64,000 nucleotides of DNA from Isoetes taiwanensis. Taxonomy: Eukaryota; Streptophyta; Lycopodiopsida; Isoetales; Isoetaceae. The notes beneath the pieces are model-generated. The model was not told where the DNA came from. It ran no database searches and saw only the letters and a program-made list of their open reading frames with translations. Below are positions 23,830 to 32,470 of this stretch, in pieces. The stretch spans positions 18,661,873 through 18,725,872 of the forward strand of contig JAJEKV010000013.1 in the NCBI GenBank assembly GCA_021234155.1. Reading direction: 5' to 3'. Each line of letters begins with the position of its first letter. Positions within the stretch are counted from its first letter, which is position 1. Position numbers and translations under genes: made by a program.

Positions 23830-24190
23830 TATGAATTTGGTGCCGCCCCATGTTTGTCATGGAGACTTCATTACTGGTCGTGATCGATTATGGCTTTTCT
23901 TTGGCTTTAGGAATTCCATTCCACTATCGGTCATACCTTCCAATTTCCATGACTTACGCCCCCATCGGCCTTGCACTTCCACTAAGGTCTATGTCGAATG
24001 TGATCCTCCTCCCCTTAGTGTGTCGAATGGCGCCGTTTGCCATAGTAACTGGCCTTGGCTTAGACTTCAATACCTTATTCTTCATTAAGGCAGCCAGCCT
24101 AGGAGAGGCAAAGTTATGAGAGCTACCGTATCTATCAATACTAGATATGGACTGCTATCTATGATCCCCTCTCTACCTTAATGACTGTTG
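23830..24190 (-). pseudogene. Aspartic protease remnant
   Basis: Minus frames give 'DRYGSSHNFASPRLAALM', a decayed form of the LVDTGSSHNFIS active-site block (Asp not followed by the usual Thr-Gly). This is followed by 'KPRPVTMANGAIRHTKGR' and 'MEIGRYDR', in the order expected for a retropepsin between gag and RT. Stops and frame changes occur every 30-60 codons. Confidence 0.75.
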
Positions 24191-24299
24191 ACTGATTTTC
24201 AATGTCATCAGACTCAATGTTTGCACATATGTGGCACTCACCATCTATGAAGTCCTGGGCCTCATGCTGGTCGTCGTCTTCATCCACTTACGTCGGTGA

Positions 24300-25640
24300 A
24301 TCCCAATCCATAAGCTCGCCAAAGGCTGCTGCATGACCGAATGGGCAATCATATGTTGATTGCCCATTTTGGAAGCACACCAAACAAAGCTTCTTCTCGA
24401 TGCACTCCTGTCTCTTCTCTTTTCGTCCAAATTTTGTCTAGGATCGCTTTAGCACTTTGCCTCGATGCGTCACGGCTACGGTCCCCAAAGGTCTTATCCC
24501 GAGCTCTTCCCTGCTTCGCTGGCCTCGATGCGTAGCTGCTGATTGCTTACTACGGTATTGCCCTTGGTAATCGTCACGGAAGCTTTACCCTTGAATGTCG
24601 ATTTGTTTCTCTGCTGGAGTTGATGGTGCTTCCTCCAAACTTATGGCTTTGTCTTCGGCCTCCGCAACTGACCTTGGGTTGATTGCTCTAACAAGCCTCT
24701 TGATATTGTTGTTCAACCCTTCAATGTAGGTATCAACCGCTTGCCTTTATGATACTCCGGGAACATGGAGCACGAGCCTCATAAATTCCTCTGTATACTT
24801 TGCTCTTGACGATTGTACCTGGTTCAACCTATAGAAGCTGCTTTGGATCGCGCCTACTTGTGTAATGCGATCTTGGCACATAGTGCTTTAGGAAAGCCTT
24901 TTGAAGGTCTTGAATCTGGCTGTTTCTTTTGAGCTTGTTAGACTTGGCATAGCCTTTCCACGATTCTAGCTGCTCTATCAAGTTTCTTTGTAGCAACTTT
25001 CCCTATGTCCTTGTCCTTCATGCTATAAGAGTTGCCAAATTCTTCCATTTTCAAGCCATGCTTACTGCTTCCATGTCGACCTATCCTTTCACGAGGCCCG
25101 ACCCAACTTCCTAGTCTTCCACACATTGCTCATAGCTTCGTCAACCTTCTCCCCGATAGTCAGTCCGCCTTTCTTGCCACGGCTCTTACGTGGAGTGTCG
25201 GACTCACTTTCAGAAGCTAGAACTGTCTTGGGTGTCTGGAAGTGCGATGAGCTGGAGCTAGGTGGAGTTGGAGATCTTACTGTTTTTCCTTTTTCCTCTT
25301 CCTGTCTCGACATTCCCCGATTGTCTTGCCCCTCTGCTTTGTGGACCTTCTTCAATGCCTTGCTGAGGTAGTGGTGGAGGTGGAGGTGGTCAGTGCATAT
25401 TCTTGGGCATTCATCAATGGGGTGGCCCAATGGATCAGCTGATACATCTGATTCCTCATCTGGACGAGCCTTGCGTTTATTGCTTCCGGCGTCATTTCCT
25501 CGTTGTTGTCATCCTGATCACGTCCGAAAAGGTTCCTGGGTACCCACTGATGTTGACGGCCTTGGCCCTGAGAACCTGAGCCGGTGTTCCTTGCTGCAAG
25601 GGTTAATCATCAATGCTTGTTATTTGGGTTACACATTAAT
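24300..25640 (-). pseudogene. Gag with variant zinc knuckle
   Basis: Gag is broken into several frames. A Gln/Asn-rich N-terminal part ('WVPRNLFGRDQDDNNEEM', then 'INARLVQMRNQMYQLI') starts near 25,620. A Ser/Pro-rich linker carries 'SESESDTPRKSRGKKGG' (25,430-25,089). The capsid core follows with 'LKMEEFGNSYSMKDKDIGK' and, after frameshifts, 'LKHYVPRS' and 'VPG' motifs (25,126-24,640). The C-terminal zinc knuckle lies at 24,345-24,389: 'CLVCFQNGQSTYDCP'. Spacing fits CX2CX4HX4C, but the histidine position is Gln. Confidence 0.8.
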
Positions 25641-25802
25641 CATTATTTCTTACAATTGAATTGTTGTTAGGTGTAAAAGAAATCATGTGAAAATTCCACT
25701 TATAAGTTAAGATCATGGTAGGACATTAATTAGTATATAGAAACACATTTCATGCATTACATGATAATAACTGAAGAGAGAGTTTCAATACACTTTAATT
25801 AA
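25641..25802 (-). other. AT-rich spacer between accessory ORFs and gag
   Basis: About 160 bp of AT-rich noncoding sequence separates the stop of the upstream accessory frame from gag. It argues that gag and the accessory gene are separate reading units. Confidence 0.6.
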
Positions 25803-26600
25803 TTAACAAAACAAGTTTTCCATCAATGATGTCGCTTCATAGACTTGAAGAAGTTCTTGACATTCTTCAATCCTATGCCCTTGCCGACGTTCTGTAGGAT
25901 TCTTGCCGCCGATCCTCCCTCCAATGCTCTTGCCATCTGTGGTGCCGGAAGTTCTGGTGCCGTTGCCGCCACTACTGCCAAGTGCGCATCCCTGAGGTGG
26001 CCCCTTGGCGGCGGTCGAGGGGCATGAAGGGCTGGATCTCTTGAAGAGTATAACATGGTCCATTCGAAATCTATCTTGGCATCTTTGCCCAAAACCCGTA
26101 AGTGCTATAAGAAGCGCCATCGATTCTTCACCCCTTTAGGCTGAACTCCTTGTGAAAGACTATCATCGTCCTTGGCTAAGGGCCGGAAGATAGTACCTGA
26201 GTGCTTTACCCCTGTTTGGCCCCGTGGCTCCCGTGCCTCTCCTGCGAGCTGCCTGCCCGAAGACATCTATTCTTTGTAAGATCTTCGTGGTCCCTCCACA
26301 TTGTTCTTTGCATTCTCGGATTAATCTTTGCTAGATGCTTCACGCATGCGCTCATGGAGCGGACTGGTCGGCTTGAACTTGGGCCTCTTCCGGGCCAGGC
26401 CAACTGCTTTGGATCTCACGGAATTCCTCTTACGGAATGTCGGGTTCTTCTTTGTTGAAACATCGCGCCTTATCTGTTGGTATGCCGGATGTCCGACATA
26501 GTTTCCCTGCATAGGAGTGTCGCCGGCTACCTCCCCTTGGGATCTCTTGGTAGGAGTAGTCGATGAAGTAAGCTACCACCATTTCTACGTGCAATTAGGC
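25803..26600 (-). pseudogene. Accessory region 3 (possible continuation of accessory ORF 2)
   Basis: In the sense direction this begins just after the stop at 26,601. Frames carry a basic segment ('STKKNPTFRKRNSVRSKAVG', then 'LARKRPKFKPTSPLHERM', about 26,450-26,330). Further on come 'SGRQLAGEARGPRGQTGVKH' and, at 26,092-25,823, an 89-codon stretch with 'KDAKIDFEWTMLYSSRDPAL' and an Ala/Pro-rich middle, ending 'GKGIGLKNVKNFFKSMKRHH' and a stop. No family is recognised. It may be the C-terminal half of the same protein as accessory ORF 2, disconnected by frameshifts. Confidence 0.4.
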
Positions 26601-27349
26601 CTAGGAGCTCGTCCATCTGAGGTTCTCCTCTTGGCAATAGGGAAGATTAATGATGTCGGTGGCGAATATGTACTCCTCGCCGTCGATGATCACTAGGGTG
26701 AGGGCCGTGATACCTATTGGCGGCTCGAAGTCCCGCCTTAGCACATCCTGTTGCCGAGCTAGACGCCTCTCCATCCTTTTTGCCTCCCTTGTCTCCCAAC
26801 TTGGGTTCTCTTCCTCTTCCTCCTCGTAATCCTGCTCAATCTGCAACATAGGTGTTTCTGATGTGGAGCCGTGGTATTCGTACTCCGCAGTCTCGATCTC
26901 ATGAATACCTATCTGCTGCCTCCGAGTGTCGAGAGGTGCCAAGTCCAAGGGTTGAATTGACGGCTCCCCTGGTTGGTTGACTGCCCTGTACTGCATGAAT
27001 AAGGCCAAAGCTGCTTGGTGACGTACCTATGCCTATGATGCTTACAGGTCATGTAGTCTGACATGTTTCTGGTTCTATCCCACAGCCTACTCTTGCCCCT
27101 GGATCCCCCACCTATGGCTTGGGTAAGAGAGTCTAAGGAAACCCATTTCCCTCCCCTAGGTGGCAAGCTAACTTCCCGGGGTAGAATCTGCTGATCATAT
27201 TGGCAAATGATGTCAGTGTAGTAGGGAGTTCTAGTCAAGGTGGCATGAAGATCAAAAAGATGATCAAAGACATGAAAGGCTTGTTCAGCAGGGAAATCAC
27301 GGATGTGATTGGAGTCATTGTACCATCTGACAAAGCTTGAGGGCGCCAT
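26601..27349 (-). pseudogene. Accessory ORF 2, unknown function
   Basis: Two overlapping open stretches (27,349-26,909 and 27,008-26,601) read as one protein of about 250 residues with a single frameshift near 27,010. It starts 'MAPSSFVRWYNDSNHIRDFP', and contains 'FDHLFDLHATLTRTPYYTDI', 'LPPRGGKWVSLDSLTQAIGG' and 'DRTRNMSDYM'. An acidic, probably coiled-coil segment follows ('DYEEEEEENPSWETREAKRM', then 'ERRLARQQDVLRRDF'). The start codon is supported by a TATA box about 110 nt upstream and a clean leader. I recognise no domain; it is not a gag or pol part by its motifs. It lies between the H3-like gene and gag, so it is accessory. Confidence 0.6.
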
Positions 27350-27459
27350 TGAGCTGAAAGGAGTGTGAAAAATGGTTAATGAGGATGAGCAAGGAGCTAG
27401 AAAATCGCCAAAAGGGCTGAGAGCAGTTTTGGTGGGGAGAAATTGATAAATGAGGCCCC

Positions 27460-27467
27460 CTTTTATA
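27460..27467 (-). promoter_or_regulatory. TATA box of accessory ORF 2
   Basis: The minus strand reads CCTATAAAAGGGGGCC, a near-ideal plant TATA box, about 110 nt upstream of the ATG at 27,349. It implies an internal promoter separate from the LTR. Confidence 0.6.
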
Positions 27468-27648
27468 GGCTAGGAATGCCTCGGGTTCTGTGCGCAGGGG
27501 TTCCTGATAGAGAAGACTTCAAATCTATGGCCATGGGTGTCCAAATGAACTATCATGAAGTAGAATTCTAACCAAAGCAAAGCAAAAAACACTACATGGC
27601 AGTTTGTTGGGTCAAAATTGGTCAATTTGGGCAAAATCAGGCAAAACC

Positions 27649-27711
27649 GGGTGGCGTTGCGCAAAATGGCTCTGCGTCGCGGGCGCAGATGGGTTTTGCG
27701 CGACGCGACCC
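27649..27711. repeat. CG-rich 63-bp hairpin, copy 1
   Basis: The arms GGGTGGCGTTGCGCAAAA and TTTTGCGCGACGCGACCC pair over 16 of 18 positions. An inner CTGCG/CGCAG stem sits in the loop. The surroundings are AT-rich, so the CG density stands out. Nearly identical to the copy at 27,851-27,913. Confidence 0.9.
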
Positions 27712-27850
27712 GATTTCGGGTTATTTCCACTTTTATGAAGAGTTTCGGGGAATTTAAAGATCCTAACATGATTCTCTAGCATGATTCTAACTTAATTAGC
27801 AACTTTTTTTACTTAATTTGGACATGGATTAGCTATAGAATGGCGAAATC

Positions 27851-27913
27851 GGGTGGCGTTGCGCAAAATGGCCCTGCGTCGCGGGCGCAGATGGGTTTTG
27901 CGCGACGCGACCC
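27851..27913. repeat. CG-rich 63-bp hairpin, copy 2
   Basis: Same structure and orientation as copy 1, 202 bp away. Both lie between the 3' end of the H3-like ORF and the TATA box of accessory ORF 2. They may be regulatory for either gene, or structural in the genomic RNA. Confidence 0.9.
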
Positions 27914-28129
27914 GGTTTCATCAGATTTTCGCAATTTTTGACTAATTAAGTTAGGATTTTTAACTAATTAATTTTTCTTTGCACATCCCAATTTTAATGG
28001 ACAAAAGTAAAGTAGAATTTAAGCTACTTTAACACTTTTTCCTACAAAATTTAAGGTCATTTTGCAACAAAATTTTATATTTATAGGGAAAACTTAACAA
28101 TTACACTATTTTACACAAAATTTGCATCC

Positions 28130-29220
28130 TCAAGGGCGTTCCTTGCGGATGCGACGCGCCAGGTGTATGTCCTTGGGCATCGTGGTCACCCCTTCGCGAT
28201 GGGATGGAGGTTTCCCTCTTTCGAATCGGGTGAGCTAAACCGCAGCTACCTGCAGCACCCTAGTTGTCAACGACGTCACCCTATAGTCGGTGACGAACTC
28301 CTGCATTACTTCCCGCATGAGCCGCTCGAAGGGCTTCTTCCTAATCAGGAGATTAGTGCACTGTTGAAAGTGCTTAATCTCCGGAAAACTTCGGGCGCAA
28401 GGGAGTTAGGCCCATGGTGGACCTTCTTCGCTTCAGATGGGTAGGTAAGGCGGCTTGGGCGCTTCTTTGGTGGTCGCCCCCTCCACGGTGCGTTGGACGC
28501 GGCCCGGCAGTACCAATCATTATACCCCGGCCCTCGACGGTATTGTTGATACGCAAGAAGCGGCGTTGGTAGAGGGGCGGTCCTCCCTTCAAGCGGAAGG
28601 ATGCGCTTTCGCCCATATACCTTCTTAACCACCTTAGGTGGCTCGAGAACCCTGGCGGGTAAGGTGGCCTTGGGTCCGCGCCCTCCTCTCTGCTCCTCTT
28701 CCTCGTGGCTTCCCCTTCTTCCACCTCGTCTTCCTCATCGGGGAGGCTCCTTAATTACTCGGTCTGCGGGGCCGATCGTTTCCCTCCTCTTGGTCCTTCT
28801 CTCTTGCTCCCTCGGCTCCCGCTCCGCTCCCTCTTCTTCCCTTGACCCTCTCTTGGCCCACTCCGCTACTTTCTCCTTGCCCTTCTTCTTGGGCCTTGAA
28901 GGGCCGCCTCACAGGTGCAGTCTTTGGGGCTGCTCTTCCCTGTTCTTCCACCTGCTCTTCCACCTCGGTGTCAGAAGGCCAGTGTGGCGGGATTCTCAGG
29001 TTCTCACGGGTGCCTGTGCTGTGATTGAGCCTCTTGTCAGTCCCCCCCTCTGTCGTGGTAGGTTTAAATTCATTTCTTTGCTGCTGGAGAAGGCCCCTTC
29101 CCCCGGCTTAGGTCGAAGGTGCTCCGAGATCTTCTTCACATGGCGGCCCGCTGCTACGTGCGCCATCGAGAGTGTAGGTCGCTCGTTGTACTTCCTGGCT
29201 GTCTGCTTGGTTCGAGCCAT
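28130..29220 (-). pseudogene. Retrotransposon-borne histone H3-like gene
   Basis: This ORF starts 'MARTKQTARKYNERP'. The first ten residues equal the canonical H3 N-terminus, including R2, K4, R8 and K9; S10 is Tyr. A linker of about 260 codons follows, rich in Glu, Lys, Arg and Gly, spread over three frames. From about 28,430 an H3 core follows: 'AKKVHHGPNSLA' (cf. KKPHRYRPGTVA), then in the next frame 'EIKHFQQCTNLLIRKK', 'PFERLMREVMQEF', 'VTDYRVTSLTTRVLQVAA', and the C-terminus 'VTTMPKDIHLARRIRKERP' with a natural stop at 28,130. Loop 1 has no insertion, unlike many CENH3s; the positions of R83 and D123 are kept and K56 is Gln. An in-frame TAG at 28,235-28,237 and shifts near 28,390 and in the alpha-2 to alpha-3 segment break it. 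H3 is usually about 136 residues, so this would be roughly 360. In this copy it is a pseudogene, unless the shifts are sequencing errors. Confidence 0.92.
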
Positions 29221-29309
29221 ACTTGACGGTCAAGAAAACGGGTGACGTAAGGCTGATCAAGAGAGATAAGGTGGAGGAAAATTTGGAGGGAAAAATGAGG
29301 TGTCAGGGA

Positions 29310-29317
29310 TATTTAAA
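29310..29317 (-). promoter_or_regulatory. TATA-like box of the H3-like gene
   Basis: The minus strand reads CCTTTTAAATATCCCTG, about 90 nt upstream of the ATG at 29,220. With the TATA box at 27,460 it suggests that both accessory genes have their own promoters. Confidence 0.45.
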
Positions 29318-29320
29318 AGG

Positions 29321-29775
29321 AAGGGTCCCTGGGAATATTCTCCTACCATTAATAGGCCTACTTATTAGCCCCCCTTATTAATTACCCCATAGTACCCTTA
29401 ATAATAGTATATGTTTAATTCTTAATATACACAAAAATTCGTATTATACTTTTGAATTTTCAAATTTCCTAATGGTTTGAAGTGTTAATTATGGATTTGC
29501 GCCATTTTTCACTCGGGTCTCAGATTGGCATGCTTCTTCGACCCATTTTAGGTGAAATTGGATGCAGATGCATAATTTTCACTCCAAATTTACTAGAAGG
29601 TAAATTTGACTCGTTCCTTCCAACTTAGCCTAATCATGAACTCACTACCTAGGGAAAAATGTTTCCCTCATTTTCGAGGCTCGATGGTGGAAATTTCTAT
29701 TTCTCACACTTATAGGCTTGTTAGACTACTTTCATGGTTATGGTCAGTGCTAGTTCTTGGTCAGCCAAGAACATC
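29321..29775 (-). other. Leader between primer site and H3-like gene
   Basis: About 450 bp of AT-rich noncoding sequence with no ORF; part of the genomic RNA leader. Confidence 0.6.
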
Positions 29776-29787
29776 GCTCTGATACCA
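29776..29787 (-). promoter_or_regulatory. Primer-binding site (initiator Met tRNA)
   Basis: The minus strand reads TGGTATCAGAGC, a 12-nt match to the 3' end of plant initiator methionine tRNA, one base after the 5' LTR. Confidence 0.95.
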
Positions 29788-29788
29788 T

Positions 29789-31416
29789 TGTGGCTCCTCC
29801 CTAAATAAATACCCGGCCGTACACTCGGCGAGAAATCCCGTCCGGCTCAACAACCGACAAAGCCTTAAGTCTACCCCGCACTTTTCGGAGATGATCATAG
29901 TGCGGGAGGGTTCTGAAGGTGTCTTGCGCACCCTTCCCCTATGGGCTCCTATAACAGCGGAAGCAATAAACATGTCAGAACTAGCATCAATAAGACAAAT
30001 ACTACCTCGAAGGGTAGTCCATCACATAACTATAAGTGCAAGGACGATAGTCACAAACAGTAAAACATGAGAGCTCCTACCCGTGGCTCCGACACATAAG
30101 GGAGTCAACTGACTGGCTAGGCCTCAAGATAGAGCAGACCGAATCATAACAATGGCGGGGCTGGCATAAGACAATGGCTAGGGTTGACCACTCCATCCGC
30201 CCCTCACATTGCATGCTTTGCGGATGGGCTAGATCGGGGCTCACGGCATGACTCTAACCTTCCCCGACACGCAATCCCATGGCATCACCCATCGGGACTA
30301 CTCCGGGTTGCATCTCCACGGTCCGTCGAGGTAGGAAGGGTTGCATCTCCCTTTCCGGGGTCTAGAGGCTCCACAGGCTAGAGAATAGGTACACACACGA
30401 TTCTTAACATTGAACCCCCAAAACAAGAGCCAAGCTGTCACTTGCAACTCTTGAGAGGCGGGGCAACACCTTAAGCCCGGAGGTGTGGGACCCATGCCCC
30501 CCACCTAAGTGACCCACCATAAGCCTAGCCCACTATGGGATCCCACAGTAGCCCCCCGCTCGTGGGGGATCCTCCCTCCATCTTGCCTCTAGCCCGGTTG
30601 TGTAGTGCTGGAGTCACATCATAGCCTCCATAGTCATTGGGTGGGTTCCTATGCACAGGCCCGATCTAATAGGAACTAAGGGATCTACACTAGGAGCATA
30701 CTACATATGGCCCTAGGTCTCTACCCCCCTTCCCAACACAAGAGGAACAGCATGATCAACCATCATCACATAATCATCATGAACAATATCATATGAACAT
30801 CTTAACCTAATCATACATATCTAACTATCGGGTTAGGGTTCCTTGACTAGGGTTCAAGGTGTTCAACAAAGGATCTAGGGTGGCTCTACTCTAGACACAA
30901 AATACTAACCCACCTGGAATGCTAACTTCCAGATGAGCTAACATGAACTCTACTCAACCTACCTCCTCCGGAAGCACTTCCTCCCATCCCTGGCATCTCC
31001 ATGTTCCTTGACGAGGTTCGAAGACTTGCTCCCTCAACGATCATACACACCTTCCGTGGGGCTTTGCTCCGGGCTAGGCTATGAGCGATTGCTCAAACGG
31101 GGTTTTGAAACTTAGATGAGACTTCAGGTGCTAGGTCAGGGAAAAAGGTCTAGGGTTAGGGTTAGAGCTAATATAGGTGTGGGTCCACATAGGATGCCAT
31201 GTGGCACCACTAGGGTGAGGCCGTGTGGCGGTTGCCCCAATAGGATAAGGCCATGTGGAAATGGGCCTTATCCTAAGGTTATCTAAGTTAAGTAATTAAC
31301 TTAGATGTGCACCCCTTGCCACTTTCTAAGGCATACAAGGCTACCTAGGTAGACTTGTATGGTGACGGGTCCAGGAATATACGTATTTATAGCGTATATT
31401 CCTTTGGAACGTCACA
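29789..31416 (-). repeat. 5' LTR of the 13 kb element
   Basis: 1,628 bp, from TGTGGCTCC to GAACGTCACA on the + strand. It retains the segment near 31,178-31,262 that the other LTR lacks. It is followed at 31,417 by the target duplication GGATG. Confidence 0.95.
31374..31402 (-). promoter_or_regulatory. LTR TATA box inside a perfect inverted repeat
   Basis: The minus strand reads GGAATATACG, CTATAAATA, CGTATATTCC. Perfect 10-bp arms enclose a TATA box only about 15-40 nt inside the LTR edge. The same structure is at 19,898-19,926 in the 3' LTR. If the TATA box is used, U3 is very short. Confidence 0.7.
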
Positions 31417-31421
31417 GGATG
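31417..31421. repeat. Target-site duplication GGATG (right)
   Basis: Exact repeat of 18,373-18,377. Confidence 0.9.
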
Positions 31422-31950
31422 GGACATGTGTATTGATGTCGATTGGGCTAGAGTGGCATATATATAAGGGTAGTATGGGTTGATAAAAAAAACATCACAA
31501 GATCGCCATGGAGATGAAAAACACGATGTGGAGCTACTTGGAGTGGTTAACTTGCTGGATGAATCATTTAGATATTTAGAAGATGAAGAACCGTGGGATC
31601 CCATGGACAGGTAGTATACTATTCTGCAAACTTGCCTGCTATAAATTTTAAATAAGGATTTTTCCTGTCAGTAGGAACTTAGGAACTGCGAATATATAGA
31701 GGGAAAACTCCCGTTTTTATGTAAGATCCTATTTGATGATAAATATATAAAAATTTGTGCCTCTAGTTCATATGTTTGGTTCAATCACTGGAGTTTGATT
31801 GTTGTCGATATGGAATGGTTTAAGTTGAAGACCATTCATCAAAGATGGAAGTGGAGTGCCATCCAACTTAGCAAGCTGGAAACACTGGGGTGGACCACTT
31901 GAACAACTTCATGTTCTAACCATCGAAACTTGAGTTTTCTCGGATGACAA
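31422..31950. other. Right flank, possible exon-like segment
   Basis: A + frame at about 31,500-31,609 reads 'RHGDEKHDVELLGVVNLLDE' and continues 'SFRYLEDEEPWDPMDR', followed by GTAG. It looks protein-like but I cannot identify it. It may belong to the older sequence that the 13 kb element interrupted. Confidence 0.3.
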
Positions 31951-32470
31951 CCAACACATAACAACCAACACATAACAACCATTGATATTAACAACCAACA
32001 CATAACTACCATTGACATTAATTAACACAACCATTGGGTCCAACACATTTAAATTAAAATCCCCCTTAAACCCCCTTTGGTTTGGGTGTATATTCACACG
32101 GGGGTTGACTCCGGGCAAGTTGGATAGGCATATTCACCCCTTATTCCTTAATCTACACCGTACGTAAAGTTCCTCGTTTGTGGGGTATGCAAGTACAAAA
32201 AATTGCTATATTGTATAACAAGATTCAAAAATACTATAAGATTTCAAGGTAATACTATATGATGTTGATTTAAATGACGTGCAAAATACAATTATGAGGG
32301 GGCTCTGCCGCCTCGCATCACCCCGTGTGAATATGCACCCAAACCAAAGGGGGTTTAAGGGGATTTTAATTTAAATGTGTTGGACCCAATGGTTGTGTTA
32401 ATTAATGTCAATGGTAGTTATGTGTTGGTTGTTAATGTCAATGGTTGTTATGTGTTGGTTGTTATGTATT
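31951..32470. mobile_element. Foldback element with about 150-bp inverted arms
   Basis: The left arm (31,951-32,104) and right arm (32,321-32,470) are near-perfect reverse complements. For example CACACGGGG pairs with CCCCGTGTG, and CCAACACATAACAACC with GGTTGTTATGTATTGG. A 216-bp unrelated spacer separates them. Each arm's outer part contains short tandem units of AACAACCAACACATAAC type. It has no coding capacity. It fits a foldback or MITE-like element, and its transcript would make a long hairpin RNA. Confidence 0.85.

Larger units (their letters stand above)
18378..31416 (-). mobile_element. Complete 13.0 kb Ty3/gypsy chromovirus carrying an H3-like gene
   Basis: This is a full-length LTR retrotransposon on the minus strand. 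In the sense direction it reads: 5' LTR (31,416-29,789), iMet-tRNA primer site, H3-like ORF (29,220-28,130), two CG-rich hairpins, a second accessory ORF with its own TATA box (27,349-26,600, perhaps to 25,803), gag with zinc knuckle, protease, RT, RNase H, integrase with chromodomain, polypurine tract, 3' LTR (19,940-18,378). The LTRs end TGTGACG...CGTCACA and a perfect GGATG duplication flanks the element. RT, RNase H and chromodomain place it among plant chromoviruses. All ORFs carry frameshifts, so this copy is not autonomous, although some shifts could be assembly errors. Chromoviruses are commonly 5-12 kb; the excess here is the accessory region 5' of gag. Confidence 0.95.

Noticed and set aside
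20943-24119. Several + strand frames of 80-113 codons
   Set aside because: Antisense shadows of the pol genes of the 13 kb element.
28130-29220. Interpretation as a centromeric H3 (CENH3)
   Set aside because: Loop 1 has no insertion and the N-terminus equals canonical H3, whereas CENH3 tails normally diverge. Not excluded by phylogeny, but not supported by the motifs.
28601-29245. 214-codon + strand frame
   Set aside because: Antisense to the H3-like gene; Ser/Leu/Pro-rich shadow of its charged linker.
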